Source of the DNA: an uncultured Eubacteriales bacterium
Lineage (GTDB): Bacteria; Bacillota; Clostridia; Oscillospirales; Oscillospiraceae
Length of the DNA: 64,000 nucleotides
Direction of reading: 5' to 3'
Assembly: GCA_900079765.1 (NCBI GenBank)
Contig: LT599017.1
Location: 248,001-312,000 of the forward strand
The translations under genes and the position numbers were made by a program. Each line of letters starts with the position of its first letter. The stretch's first letter is position 1. Under the pieces are notes generated by a model that saw only the letters and a program-made list of their open reading frames with translations, had not been told where the DNA came from and did no database searches. This document shows, piece after piece, positions 56,549 to 64,000 of this stretch.

Positions 56549-57445
56549 TTGACGATTTCCAGACAGAGGACGGCTACATCCCAGCGGGCCATCCTAGACG
56601 AGCAGCGCGCCCTCCGGCGCGAACGGCTGCGCTCCAATCCGGGGCTCATGATAGGGTTGGGCGGTATGGCGGTGCTGGTGCTGGCCGCTGTGCTCATTCC
56701 TGCCCTCAGCGGCGTGGACCCCAACGCCATGGCGGTTTCCAGCCGCCTCCAGGCCCCCAGCGCCGCCAATCTCTTCGGTACCGACGAGTACGGGCGTGAT
56801 TTGTTCATCCGCACCCTGTATGGGGCCCGGGTCTCCCTGGGGGTGGGCGGGGCGGTGGCGGTCTTCTCCGCCCTGGTGGGCACCGTTGTGGGCATCTACG
56901 CCAGCTATTTCAAGGTGCTGGACCATATCCTCATGCGCATCTGCGACGGGCTCATCGCCATCCCCGGTGTGCTGCTGGCCATCGCCCTGATGGCGGCGCT
57001 GGGCCCCTCCATGTGGAACGTGGTGCTGGCCCTCACCATCGTATACACCCCTGGCGTGGCCCGGGTGGTCCGCGCGGGCGCCCTGGTGACCAAACAGCAG
57101 CCCTATGTGGAGGCCGAGCGGGTCCAAGGGGCGGGGAACGGGCGCATTTTGTGGAAACTCATTCTTCCCAGCGTCTTTTCCCACCTGATGGTGCAGTCCT
57201 CCTTCGTCTTCGCCCAGGCAATCATCTCCGAGGCGTCTCTCAGCTTTTTGGGGGTAGGCATTCCGGCCCCGGCCGCCAGCTGGGGGAACATTCTCCAGGC
57301 CAGTAAGCCGGTGGTCTCCAAAGCGCCATGGATGGTGATTTTTCCGGGCGCGGCGGTCATTCTCTGTGTCCTCTGCCTGAATCTGCTGGGAGACGGGCTG
57401 CGCGACTACTTTGACCCCCGGACGGCAAAAAGGGGGCGGCGCTGA
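56549..57445 (+). CDS. Second oligopeptide permease, DppC type
   Basis: 298 residues from TTG 56549, chosen because AGGAGG lies 8 nt upstream; a GTG at 56540 overlaps that site. DppC hallmark NLFGTDEYGRDLFIRTL, then helices and the EAA loop (EAERVQGAGNGRIL). The C-terminus is YFDPRTAKRGRR. It ends in a TGATG overlap with the ATPase gene. Confidence 0.9.
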   Translation: MTISRQRTATSQRAILDEQRALRRERLRSNPGLMIGLGGMAVLVLAAVLIPALSGVDPNAMAVSSRLQAPSAANLFGTDEYGRDLFIRTLYGARVSLGVGGAVAVFSALVGTVVGIYASYFKVLDHILMRICDGLIAIPGVLLAIALMAALGPSMWNVVLALTIVYTPGVARVVRAGALVTKQQPYVEAERVQGAGNGRILWKLILPSVFSHLMVQSSFVFAQAIISEASLSFLGVGIPAPAASWGNILQASKPVVSKAPWMVIFPGAAVILCVLCLNLLGDGLRDYFDPRTAKRGRR

Positions 57446-58467
57446 TGGAAGAGCTACATAAGCTTAGCCCTGAGGCAAGGCCCCTCCTGGAGCTGGAGAA
57501 CTTCCGCGCGGCCTTTGCCGTCCGGGGCCGTCGCCTGGCGGCGGTGGACGGGGTGAACCTCACCGTCCGCCCCGGCGAGATCGTGGGCGTGGCGGGGGAG
57601 TCGGGCTCGGGCAAGAGCGTAATGGCCCAGTCCATCCTGCGGCTGGTGGAGTACGACAGCGATATTTCATACAGTGGCAAAATCTCCTTTGAGGGAGAGG
57701 ACCTGCTGAAAAAGCCCCGGGCCCGGCTTGGGCCTATCCGGGGTAACCGTATATCCATGATCTTTCAGGACCCGCTGACCTCCCTCAACCCGGTATATAC
57801 CGTGGGGCGGCAGATCGACGAGGTCCTGCGCCTGCATCGGGGCCTCTCCGGGGCGGAGGCCCGCCGCCGCACCCTGGAGCTCCTGGACCGCACCGGCATT
57901 CCTAGCCCCCGGCGCTGCGCGGGCCAGTATCCCCATGAGCTGTCCGGCGGGATGCAGCAGCGCGTGATGATTGCCATGGCTCTGGCCTGCGAGCCCAGCC
58001 TGCTCATCGCCGACGAGCCCACCACCGCCCTGGACGTGACCATTCAAGACCAGATCTTAGGCATGATCTCCGACTTAAACCGGGAAACGGGCATGGCGGT
58101 GCTCCTCATCACCCACGACCTGAATGTCATGGCGCGGGTGTGCCACAGCGTCCGGGTGATGTACCTGGGGCAGATTGTGGAGGAGGCGGAGACGCAGGAG
58201 CTTTTTGCCCGCCCGCTCCACCCCTACACCCAGGGGCTGCTTGCCTGCATCCCCCGGCTGGACGTGCCCCGGGACGAGCCCCTGCCCGTCATCCCAGGCG
58301 TAGTGCCGCCCCTGTCCGCCGTCCCGGCAGGGTGCCACTTCTGCACCCGCTGCCCCTACGCGGATGACCGATGCCGCTCGGAGGAGCCGCCCACGGCGGA
58401 GGCCGGGCCTGGACACTATGTAAAGTGCTGGCGTTTTGTCGCCGGGGGCGAGGAGGAAACCCTATGA
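57445..58467 (+). CDS. Second oligopeptide ATPase, DppD type
   Basis: 340 residues. Walker A GESGSGKSVM, Q-loop FQDPLTSLNPVY, signature LSGGMQQR, Walker B LLIADEPTTALDVT, and the C-terminal Cys motif CHFCTRCPYADDRC. It overlaps the next gene by ATGA. Confidence 0.92.
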   Translation: MEELHKLSPEARPLLELENFRAAFAVRGRRLAAVDGVNLTVRPGEIVGVAGESGSGKSVMAQSILRLVEYDSDISYSGKISFEGEDLLKKPRARLGPIRGNRISMIFQDPLTSLNPVYTVGRQIDEVLRLHRGLSGAEARRRTLELLDRTGIPSPRRCAGQYPHELSGGMQQRVMIAMALACEPSLLIADEPTTALDVTIQDQILGMISDLNRETGMAVLLITHDLNVMARVCHSVRVMYLGQIVEEAETQELFARPLHPYTQGLLACIPRLDVPRDEPLPVIPGVVPPLSAVPAGCHFCTRCPYADDRCRSEEPPTAEAGPGHYVKCWRFVAGGEEETL

Positions 58468-59432
58468 TCGAGCCGCTGCTTTCGGTGCGGGGACTTGAAA
58501 AAAAGTACCCTATCTACGGCCCCCTGGGAAAGCTGCTGGGGCCTAAGGACCATATGAGGGCGGTATCCGGCCTCTCCTTTGAGGTATACCCGGGGGAGAC
58601 CTATGGACTGGTGGGGGAGTCCGGCTGCGGAAAGACCACCACGGGCCGAGCCATCCTGGGGCTTACCCGGCCCGATGCCGGGGAAATCCTATATGCCGGG
58701 CGGGATCTTACAAAGCTCTCCTCCCGGGAGTTTCGCCTCCTGCGCGGGGACATCCAGCTGGTGTTCCAGGACTCTCTCTCCTCTCTCAACCCCCGCCGGC
58801 GCATAGGGGCCGCCCTGGAGGCGCCCATGATCATCCAAAAGCAGGGGGACGGGGAGGAGCGCCGCCGCCGTGTAATGGAGATTTTGGAGAAGGTGGGACT
58901 GTCCGCCGAGCACTTCTTCCGCTACCCCCACGAGCTGTCGGGCGGCCAGGTCCAGCGCCTGGGCATCGCCAGGGCCATCATCACGGGGCCCAAGCTCGTC
59001 GTGTGCGACGAGCCGGTATCAGCCCTGGACGTGTCTATCCAGGCTCAGATCCTCAACATGCTTAAGGAATTACAGCGGGAGATGGGGTTGAGCCTCCTCT
59101 TCATCTCCCACGACATCGGAGTGGTGCGCTATCTCTCCCAGCGCATCGGGACCATGTACTTAGGTTCCCTGATGGAGGAGGCCCCCACCGAGCGGCTGTT
59201 TGAAAACCCGCGCCACCCATACACCCGGGCACTGTTCTCCGCCGTACCCGACTTTGCCGCCGGAGAGCGGAGGAGTGCCCCCCTCCGGGGAGAACGGCCG
59301 CTTCGCGCCGACGGTTTTCAGGGCTGCCCCTTCCATACCCGCTGCCCCCATGCCACCGACCTCTGCCGTAAGACCGCCCCCGCCCTGCGGGAGGTGGAGC
59401 CGGGGCATCGGGTGGCCTGCCATATGGTCTGA
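58464..59432 (+). CDS. Second oligopeptide ATPase, DppF type
   Basis: 322 residues from ATG 58464 with GAGGAGG upstream and a 4-bp overlap with the previous gene; longer upstream frames are not family-like. Walker A GESGCGKTTT, Q-loop FQDSLSSLNPRR, signature LSGGQVQR, Walker B LVVCDEPVSALDVS, C-terminal CPFHTRCPHATDLC. Last gene of the operon. Confidence 0.92.
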   Translation: MIEPLLSVRGLEKKYPIYGPLGKLLGPKDHMRAVSGLSFEVYPGETYGLVGESGCGKTTTGRAILGLTRPDAGEILYAGRDLTKLSSREFRLLRGDIQLVFQDSLSSLNPRRRIGAALEAPMIIQKQGDGEERRRRVMEILEKVGLSAEHFFRYPHELSGGQVQRLGIARAIITGPKLVVCDEPVSALDVSIQAQILNMLKELQREMGLSLLFISHDIGVVRYLSQRIGTMYLGSLMEEAPTERLFENPRHPYTRALFSAVPDFAAGERRSAPLRGERPLRADGFQGCPFHTRCPHATDLCRKTAPALREVEPGHRVACHMV

Positions 59433-59437
59433 GATCA

Positions 59438-59476
59438 CAATACCGGACGTGGTTACTCCGTCCGGTATTTGTTTTA
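59438..59476 (+). terminator. Terminator of the second oligopeptide operon
   Basis: AATACCGGACG pairs with CGTCCGGTATT, followed by TGTTTT. Confidence 0.85.
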
Positions 59477-59577
59477 CCTCCGGAGGGGACACATAAAACT
59501 GTTTTTACATCCTTTATTCATTTCGATATTCAATATCGTTTGTCTGTAAATAATTTGTAAAGTCTGAAACCAAGAGG

Positions 59578-59630
59578 TTTTCCACATTGTCCACAAGCTT
59601 TTCCACAGGGGTTATGTAAACGGTGGAAAA
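59578..59630. other. Cluster of DnaA-box-like 9-mers
   Basis: TTTTCCACA (59578-59586), TTGTCCACA (59587-59595, directly abutting) and TTTTCCACA (59599-59607) each differ from consensus TTATCCACA at one base. GGTGGAAAA (59622-59630) is an inverse copy with two differences. The AT-rich tract to the left could be an unwinding element. This could be a replication-origin element or a DnaA-binding regulatory site. Confidence 0.5.
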
Positions 59631-59671
59631 TCCAGATATGCAGAAACAGTTGACATAAAGTTTTGTCAAGG

Positions 59672-59713
59672 AAAAAAACGCGGGCAAAACGACAAAAATA
59701 CATGCTGCCCGCG
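59672..59713 (-). terminator. Minus-strand terminator-like hairpin
   Basis: An 8-bp perfect stem CGCGGGCA / TGCCCGCG with a 19-nt loop; on the minus strand it is followed by T7. No minus-strand gene feeds into it. Confidence 0.5.
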
Positions 59714-59782
59714 GTCGCCATTATTTCGGTAGAGTGACAGCGGGGGCGGCCGGCCGGGGCCAAAAATTAGAATTATTGTGTA

Positions 59783-59811
59783 TTGTGCGTATGGGCGCCA
59801 TCCGTTATAAT
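59783..59811 (+). promoter_or_regulatory. Promoter of the C39-like peptidase gene
   Basis: TTGTGC (59783-59788), 17-bp spacer, perfect TATAAT (59806-59811). Confidence 0.7.
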
Positions 59812-59867
59812 TACGTCCAACATGTCGAAAATGCGGCATGAAATTGAAATAAGAAGGAGATCGAGAG

Positions 59868-60710
59868 ATGAAAAAAACAGTCACTCTGGCACTGGCCCTC
59901 GCGCTGCTGCTCACCACGGTGGGCTGCGGGAACAACGGAGGTGCTGCAGTGCCCGGGGCGGCGGACCCATCCCTTGCGGATGCTAACAACACCCAAAAAG
60001 CCGAAAACTATACCGACGAGATGAAGATTCCCTACGCTGTAGACCTCTCCCCTGAGGACGGGGCCGACTCGGTGGAGCGCCTGGGGGACCACCAAGATTC
60101 CCCCTACTTTGCCCACCCCGACGTCTACAATCTGGAGAGCAGCGATACCCTCACTGTCCTGACCCACTTCAAGACCATCCAGCAATCCTCTGAGTGGAGC
60201 TGCGGTGTGGCAGCCGCCCTTATGGTGCTGGAGTGGTATGGCAAGACGGGGGACTGGACGGAGGAGACCCTGGCGGACCTCCGCCACTCCATGGACGGCA
60301 CCGACATGGAGGGCTACCCCGGTACCACCCTTGTGCAGATGGCGGACATCTTCGACGGCGTAGGCGGCTTTACATATACCTCCACCTTGGATTATGAGAA
60401 CCCTGCCGAGGAGGTCTGGATGGATACCATCCAGGGCTGGCTCGCCGAGGGAAAGCCCGTCCTGGTGGCCTGGAACGACTGGGGTGGCCACTGGCAGGTC
60501 ATCATCGGGTACGATACCATGGGCACCGAGACGGAGCAGGACGACGTCTTCCTGGTGGCCGACCCGTACGACACCACCGACCACAACCAGGACGGCTACG
60601 GAATCTACGGCGCGGAGCGGTTCATGTATAACTACACCATGTACAACAGCTTTACCGAGGCCGAGGGCGGCAACGACACCCTCTTCCTGGTGGCAAGCCC
60701 CACGGCTTAA
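59868..60710 (+). CDS. C39-like cysteine peptidase lipoprotein
   Basis: 280 residues. Lipoprotein signal with TTVGC (Cys20). The papain-like C39 fold has a visible triad: Cys112 (SEWSCGVAAALMVLEWYG), His208 (GGHWQVIIGYD) and Asp232 (DPYDTTDH). GAAGGAGA precedes the ATG. It is predicted to act outside the membrane on peptides or wall-linked substrates. There is no ABC transporter domain, so it is not a bacteriocin exporter. It has its own promoter and terminator. Confidence 0.87.
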   Translation: MKKTVTLALALALLLTTVGCGNNGGAAVPGAADPSLADANNTQKAENYTDEMKIPYAVDLSPEDGADSVERLGDHQDSPYFAHPDVYNLESSDTLTVLTHFKTIQQSSEWSCGVAAALMVLEWYGKTGDWTEETLADLRHSMDGTDMEGYPGTTLVQMADIFDGVGGFTYTSTLDYENPAEEVWMDTIQGWLAEGKPVLVAWNDWGGHWQVIIGYDTMGTETEQDDVFLVADPYDTTDHNQDGYGIYGAERFMYNYTMYNSFTEAEGGNDTLFLVASPTA

Positions 60711-60717
60711 AAAGAGC

Positions 60718-60768
60718 GCCCGGGGGACGGAGAGGAGAGCAATCCTATCTGTTCCCTGGGCTTTTTTT
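60718..60768 (+). terminator. Terminator of the C39-like peptidase gene
   Basis: GCCCGGGGGACGGA pairs with TCTGTTCCCTGGGC (imperfect), followed by T7. Confidence 0.75.
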
Positions 60769-60778
60769 AATAGACTTA

Positions 60779-60807
60779 TTGACAATTGTTTCACGATAAG
60801 CTACGAT
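60779..60807 (+). promoter_or_regulatory. Promoter of the flavin-binding lipoprotein gene
   Basis: Perfect TTGACA (60779-60784), 17-bp spacer, TACGAT (60802-60807). A GCGCGC hairpin (60863-60880) lies in the leader. Confidence 0.65.
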
Positions 60808-60906
60808 AAAGAGCACCCCTCTGAACGCTGGGCGAGCTCCGCCTTGGGGGAGGGGACAATGGGCGCGCTGGAATGCGCGCGAGCAGATATCCAAGGAGGA
60901 GAAGAG

Positions 60907-62610
60907 ATGAAACTGAAAAAGCACATTCTTGCAATGACCCTTTGCGCTGCACTGCTGGTGCCCCTGGCGGCCTGCGGCAACACCGCCTCCGCCGGCGGCA
61001 GCGAGACCCGGACCGGCCAGGCCAACGGCTTTGGCGGCGTGGTCACCGCCACCGTCACCGTCGCTGACGGGAAGGTCACGGACGTCCAGCTTGTCGGCCC
61101 CGACGAGACCCCCGCCCTTGGCGGCGCGGCCCTGGAGCCCATGGCTGCGGCCATCAAGGAGAAGGGCGGCACCGACGGCGTGGATACCGTCTCCGGCGCC
61201 ACTGTTACCAGCAAGGCCTGCATCGACGCTGTGAACAACGCCCTGGATCCTGAGAAGTTCCCGTACACCCCCAAGGAGGAAAAGCCGGTTGAGACCCCCT
61301 TGGCCACCACCGCGTCCGACCTCTATCAGGGCTTTGGTGCCGTGTCTGTGGGTCGCGTGGGCCCCGGCAAGGACGACAAGGACGTACAGGTTTACAGCTA
61401 CACCACCGCCTTGGTGAACGCCGTCTTCGACGGCGACGGCAAGATCCTGGCTCTGAACATCGACGCCATGGAGACCGCCACCCCCAACTATGACGGGGAC
61501 CATATGCCTCACTTCGCCGGGTTCCCCGGCATGGGCGGCTATAACTACGACGAGAACCACGACGGCACGGTGGACAGCGTGAGCGCGGACACCGACGAGC
61601 AGTTCCTTGCCGACCTTGCCGCCTGGCAGACCAAGCGTGAGCGGGGCGAAACCTACGTCCTCGGCTCCGGCACCTTCGCAACCGAGATGGATGCCTTCCA
61701 GAGCCTCTTCGTGGGCATGACCGTGTCCGAGGTGGAGGAGTGGTTCAATAACTACACCGACGTAAACGGCCGCCCCCTCAAGACCGAGAACAAGGACGAG
61801 AACGACCAGAAGAAGTACGACGCCCTATCCGATGAGGACAAGGCCATGCTGGCCGACGTGGTGAGCAGCGCCACCATCTCCCTTAAGGACCCCCACGGCG
61901 ACTTCGTCTCCGCCCTGAAGAAGGCCTATGACAACCGAGTCCCCGTCGCCACCCCGGCCAGCATCAAGGGCATCGGCCTGGGCGCCGCCTCCAACGGCCG
62001 CGTGGGCCCCGGCAAGGACGACAAGGACGTGCAGGTTTACAGCTACACCAGCGTGTACGCGAGCACCCTCTTTGACGCCGACGGCAAGATTGCCAGCATC
62101 ATCATCGATGCGCTGGAGGTTGCCACCCCCAACTACGACGGGGACGGTATGCCCCACTTCTCCGGCTATCCCGGCCAGACCCCCTATAACCTGGACGCCG
62201 ACCACGACGGCAAGGTGGACGGCGTTGCCTCCAACACCGACGACACCTTCCTCGCCGAGGTAGCCTCCTGGCAGACCAAGCGCGAGCGTGGCGACGGTTA
62301 CGTCCTGGCCTCCGGTACCTTTGTCACCGAGGCGGACGCGTTCCAGAAACTCTTTGTGGGCATGACGGTGGACGAGGTCCAGGCCTGGTTTGACAAGTAC
62401 ACCGACGTAAACGGCCGCCCCCTCAAGACCGAGAACAAGGATGAGAACGACCAGAAGAAGTACGACGCTCTCTCCGCCGAGGATAAGGCCATGCTGGCCG
62501 ACGTGGTGAGCAGCGCCACCATCTCCCTCAAGGACGCTCACGGCGATATCCTGGCCGCCATCAAGAACAGCTTGACCTACAAGCAGGACGTGGACATCAC
62601 CGTAAAATAA
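60907..62610 (+). CDS. FMN-binding-domain lipoprotein with internal duplication
   Basis: 567 residues from ATG 60907, preceded by AAGGAGGAGAAG; longer frames starting further upstream run through the previous gene and are not real. Lipobox VPLAAC (Cys23). Residues ~40-115 form a canonical FMN_bind domain with covalent-flavin motif SGATVTS (96-102). Two tandem ~215-residue repeats follow, with near-identical DNA at a 645-bp offset. Each ends in VVSSATISLKD (SSATIS at 320-325 and 535-540), a variant of the flavin motif, and contains NYDGD...MPHF and TDVNGRPLKTENKDEN. FMN_bind proteins are flavinylated by ApbE and used in extracellular electron transfer or respiration; no apbE is in the window. 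Confidence 0.88.
   Translation: MKLKKHILAMTLCAALLVPLAACGNTASAGGSETRTGQANGFGGVVTATVTVADGKVTDVQLVGPDETPALGGAALEPMAAAIKEKGGTDGVDTVSGATVTSKACIDAVNNALDPEKFPYTPKEEKPVETPLATTASDLYQGFGAVSVGRVGPGKDDKDVQVYSYTTALVNAVFDGDGKILALNIDAMETATPNYDGDHMPHFAGFPGMGGYNYDENHDGTVDSVSADTDEQFLADLAAWQTKRERGETYVLGSGTFATEMDAFQSLFVGMTVSEVEEWFNNYTDVNGRPLKTENKDENDQKKYDALSDEDKAMLADVVSSATISLKDPHGDFVSALKKAYDNRVPVATPASIKGIGLGAASNGRVGPGKDDKDVQVYSYTSVYASTLFDADGKIASIIIDALEVATPNYDGDGMPHFSGYPGQTPYNLDADHDGKVDGVASNTDDTFLAEVASWQTKRERGDGYVLASGTFVTEADAFQKLFVGMTVDEVQAWFDKYTDVNGRPLKTENKDENDQKKYDALSAEDKAMLADVVSSATISLKDAHGDILAAIKNSLTYKQDVDITVK
61321..62601 (+). repeat. 645-bp tandem duplication within the flavin-binding lipoprotein gene
   Basis: Matching blocks lie exactly 645 bp apart: GCCCCGGCAAGGACGACAAG (61361 and 62006) and ACCGACGTAAACGGCCGCCC (61756 and 62401). 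The boundaries are approximate. Confidence 0.85.
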
Positions 62611-62617
62611 ATACGGG

Positions 62618-62662
62618 GTCTAAGACAGCGGCGGGAGCGAGAGGCTCCCGCCGCTTTAGACT
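62618..62662 (+). terminator. Terminator hairpin after the flavin-binding lipoprotein
   Basis: GCGGCGGGAGC GAGAG GCTCCCGCCGC, extended by GTCTAA / TTTAGAC outside. The T-run is weak. Confidence 0.7.
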
Positions 62663-62708
62663 GTCAAAAAACGCCCAGGTCGAACATCTCGGAGGGAGGG
62701 ATAGTGTG

Positions 62709-62734
62709 AAAGGGAACCGTCAGGGTTCCCTTTT
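62709..62734 (+). terminator. Second hairpin with T-run
   Basis: AAAGGGAACC pairs with GGTTCCCTTT, ending in TTTT. Confidence 0.55.
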
Positions 62735-62830
62735 GCGTGTAGGAAAACCACTTTTTGAAACTTCTTACGGTGTTTTAAAAAGTGTAGCAGCTTGTCAAAG
62801 AGGTCCCGTAGGACTTCTTTGACAGGCTGC

Positions 62831-62869
62831 AGCGGCGGGAGCGAAAGGGCTCCCGCCGCTGGTTTTTTT
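62831..62869 (+). terminator. Strong terminator upstream of mnmE
   Basis: AGCGGCGGGAGC GAAAGG GCTCCCGCCGCT followed by GGTTTTTTT. It is preceded by a separate long hairpin (62787-62830; TGTCAAAGA...TCTTTGACA). Confidence 0.85.
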
Positions 62870-62915
62870 GCGGAATACATGGTACAATATCACCCATGAA
62901 AACGAGGTGACCTCC

Positions 62916-64000
62916 ATGACCGATACCATCGCCGCCGTCGCGACCGCCATAGGGCGCGGCGCCATCGGCGTCCTGCGCCTGTCCGGACCCAGGGCGATCG
63001 CCGCCGCGTCGGCGGTCTTTACGCCCATGAACGGGAAGCCACTAACGGACTGTCCACCCCGGAAACTGGTCTACGGCACCCTCCGCGACAAGGACGGCAG
63101 GCCCATCGACCAGGCTTTGGCGACCTTCACCCCCGGCCCCAACAGCTACACCGGGGAGGACACGGCGGAGCTCCAGTGCCACGGCTCTCCCATGGTGCTC
63201 TCCCTGGGACTGGAGAGCCTCTTTGCCCAGGGTGCGAGGCAGGCCGGACCGGGGGAGTTCACCCGGCGGGCCTTTCTCAACGGCCGCCTGGACCTGACCC
63301 AGGCCGAGGCGGTGGTTGACCTCATCGACGCGGAGACCCCCTCCGCCGTCCGGATGGCGGCGCTCCAGCTCTCCGGGGCACTGGCCCGCCGGGCGGGGCG
63401 GATCTATGATGGGCTTACCGACCTGATGGCCCACTTCTGCGCCGTGCTGGACTACCCGGACGAGGACATCGACCCTTTCCGGGCTCAGACCATTGATGAC
63501 GTACTGGACAAGGCCCAGCGGGACCTGAGGAGCCTCCTTGCCACCTACGACCGGGGGAGGAGAGCGGTACATGGGGTGCCCTGCGCTCTGGTGGGGCGGC
63601 CCAACGCGGGCAAGTCCTCTCTCCTCAACGCGCTGGTGGGGTACGAGCGTGCCATTGTCACCCCTATCCCCGGTACCACCCGTGACACCATCGAGGAGAA
63701 GGCCGAGCTGGGAGGCGTGCTCCTTCGGCTCATTGACACCGCCGGCCTGCGTGAGACGGGGGACGAGGTGGAGCGCCTGGGGGTTGCGCGCAGCCGGGCG
63801 GCTATGGAGAGCGCTGAGCTTATCTTGATACTGGTGGACGGCTCCGTGCCCATTACCGGGGAGGATGCCGCCCTGCTTACCGAGGCCATGGAATACGCTC
63901 CCACGATCTTGGTGTTGACCAAGACCGACCTGTGGACAGAGGACAAGGGAGTCTCTTTCAAAGGGATAACGCCGCCCCCCGTGGTGGCCCTCAGCGCGAA
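62916..64000 (+). CDS. mnmE: tRNA modification GTPase MnmE, 3' end cut off by the window
   Basis: 361 residues are visible from ATG 62916; GAGGTGACC lies upstream. The N-terminal tetrahydrofolate-binding domain begins TDTIAAVATAIGRGAIGVLRL and includes SYTGEDTAELQCHGS and GEFTRRAFLNGRLDLTQAEAV. The G domain has Walker A GRPNAGKSSLLN, IPGTTRD, DTAGLRET and TKTD. With MnmG it makes the cmnm5 modification of wobble uridines. In Firmicutes mnmE usually follows jag/yidC near oriC; here the upstream neighbour is a lipoprotein gene. Confidence 0.95.
   Translation, partial: MTDTIAAVATAIGRGAIGVLRLSGPRAIAAASAVFTPMNGKPLTDCPPRKLVYGTLRDKDGRPIDQALATFTPGPNSYTGEDTAELQCHGSPMVLSLGLESLFAQGARQAGPGEFTRRAFLNGRLDLTQAEAVVDLIDAETPSAVRMAALQLSGALARRAGRIYDGLTDLMAHFCAVLDYPDEDIDPFRAQTIDDVLDKAQRDLRSLLATYDRGRRAVHGVPCALVGRPNAGKSSLLNALVGYERAIVTPIPGTTRDTIEEKAELGGVLLRLIDTAGLRETGDEVERLGVARSRAAMESAELILILVDGSVPITGEDAALLTEAMEYAPTILVLTKTDLWTEDKGVSFKGITPPPVVALSA

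Larger units (their letters stand above)
59433..59867. other. Intergenic region with terminators and DnaA-box-like cluster
   Basis: 435 bp with no gene. In order: operon terminator, AT-rich stretch (~59493-59570) with palindrome CGATATT-C-AATATCG (59524-59538), DnaA-box-like 9-mers (59578-59630), dyad TTGACA-N8-TGTCAA (59650-59669), a minus-strand terminator (59672-59713), and the promoter of the next gene. Confidence 0.7.
62611..62915. other. Hairpin-rich intergenic region before mnmE
   Basis: 305 bp without a gene, holding four strong hairpins. The sequence GCGGCGGGAGCG...CTCCCGCCGC occurs in two of them (62628-62655 and 62831-62860). No clear promoter for mnmE was found beyond a TACAAT at 62883-62888. 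Confidence 0.6.

Noticed and set aside
60394-60906. A 738-codon frame beginning inside the C39 peptidase gene and running into the flavin-binding lipoprotein
   Set aside because: It is out of frame with the peptidase and crosses a terminator and a promoter; the lipoprotein signal peptide with its ribosome binding site starts at 60907.
1-64000. tRNA, rRNA, IS element, prophage or integrase
   Set aside because: None seen on either strand; no transposase or integrase motifs in any coding frame.

Overview
The window looks like chromosomal DNA of a GC-rich, endospore-forming, anaerobic gut Clostridium relative of the Oscillospiraceae (Flavonifractor/Oscillibacter-like) type. The evidence is a sporulation gene (spoIID), S-layer-homology (SLH) and LPXTG surface proteins, a SUF Fe-S system of the SufU type, AGGAGG ribosome binding sites, sigmaA-type promoters and many strong Rho-independent terminators. 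The taxonomic placement is inference; no rRNA is present. No tRNA, insertion sequence, phage or CRISPR array was seen.

Region 1 (1-17.9 kb) holds two giant surface proteins. The first is cut by the window start and has a degenerate repeat (W..xQYY...WW) and a Thr/Glu-rich stalk. The second has 4521 residues: a signal peptide, Ig-like modules, 31 tandem 79-residue Listeria-Bacteroides (InlB B-type) repeats encoded by an almost perfect 237-bp DNA repeat, and three C-terminal SLH domains. Region 2 (18.2-26.8 kb) is an RpiR-type regulator followed by an oligopeptide ABC transporter operon that ends in a creatininase-family hydrolase and an M42 aminopeptidase. Region 3 (27-34.8 kb) holds recQ, an orphan sensor kinase, a GNAT acetyltransferase, spoIID (opposite strand), citrate synthase and a COG2509-type flavoprotein.

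Region 4 (34.98-46.1 kb) is the most striking part. A promoter drives a leader with a class I cyclic-di-GMP (GEMM-I) riboswitch and an overlapping terminator. Behind it lies a sortase-pilus locus: an Rrf2 regulator with a Cys cluster, a DivIVA-like coiled-coil protein, a signal peptidase I, a 1649-residue LPNTG adhesin, an LPATG major pilin, a class C sortase, an LPQTG minor pilin and a second sortase. The likely logic is second-messenger control of pilus production, with a possible Fe-S/redox input through Rrf2.

Region 5 (46.1-51.1 kb, minus strand) is sufCBDSU, whose promoter contains a dyad. Divergent from it is metY (homocysteine/cysteine synthase), preceded by a short leader ORF and terminator that resemble an attenuator. 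An XdhC-like protein with swapped domain order follows. Region 6 (53.8-59.5 kb) is a second complete oligopeptide ABC operon, preceded by a short promoter-terminator unit that may encode a small RNA. Region 7 (59.5-64 kb) holds a cluster of DnaA-box-like 9-mers beside an AT-rich stretch, a C39-like peptidase lipoprotein, a flavin-binding lipoprotein with an internal duplication, a cluster of strong hairpins, and the start of mnmE, cut by the window end.
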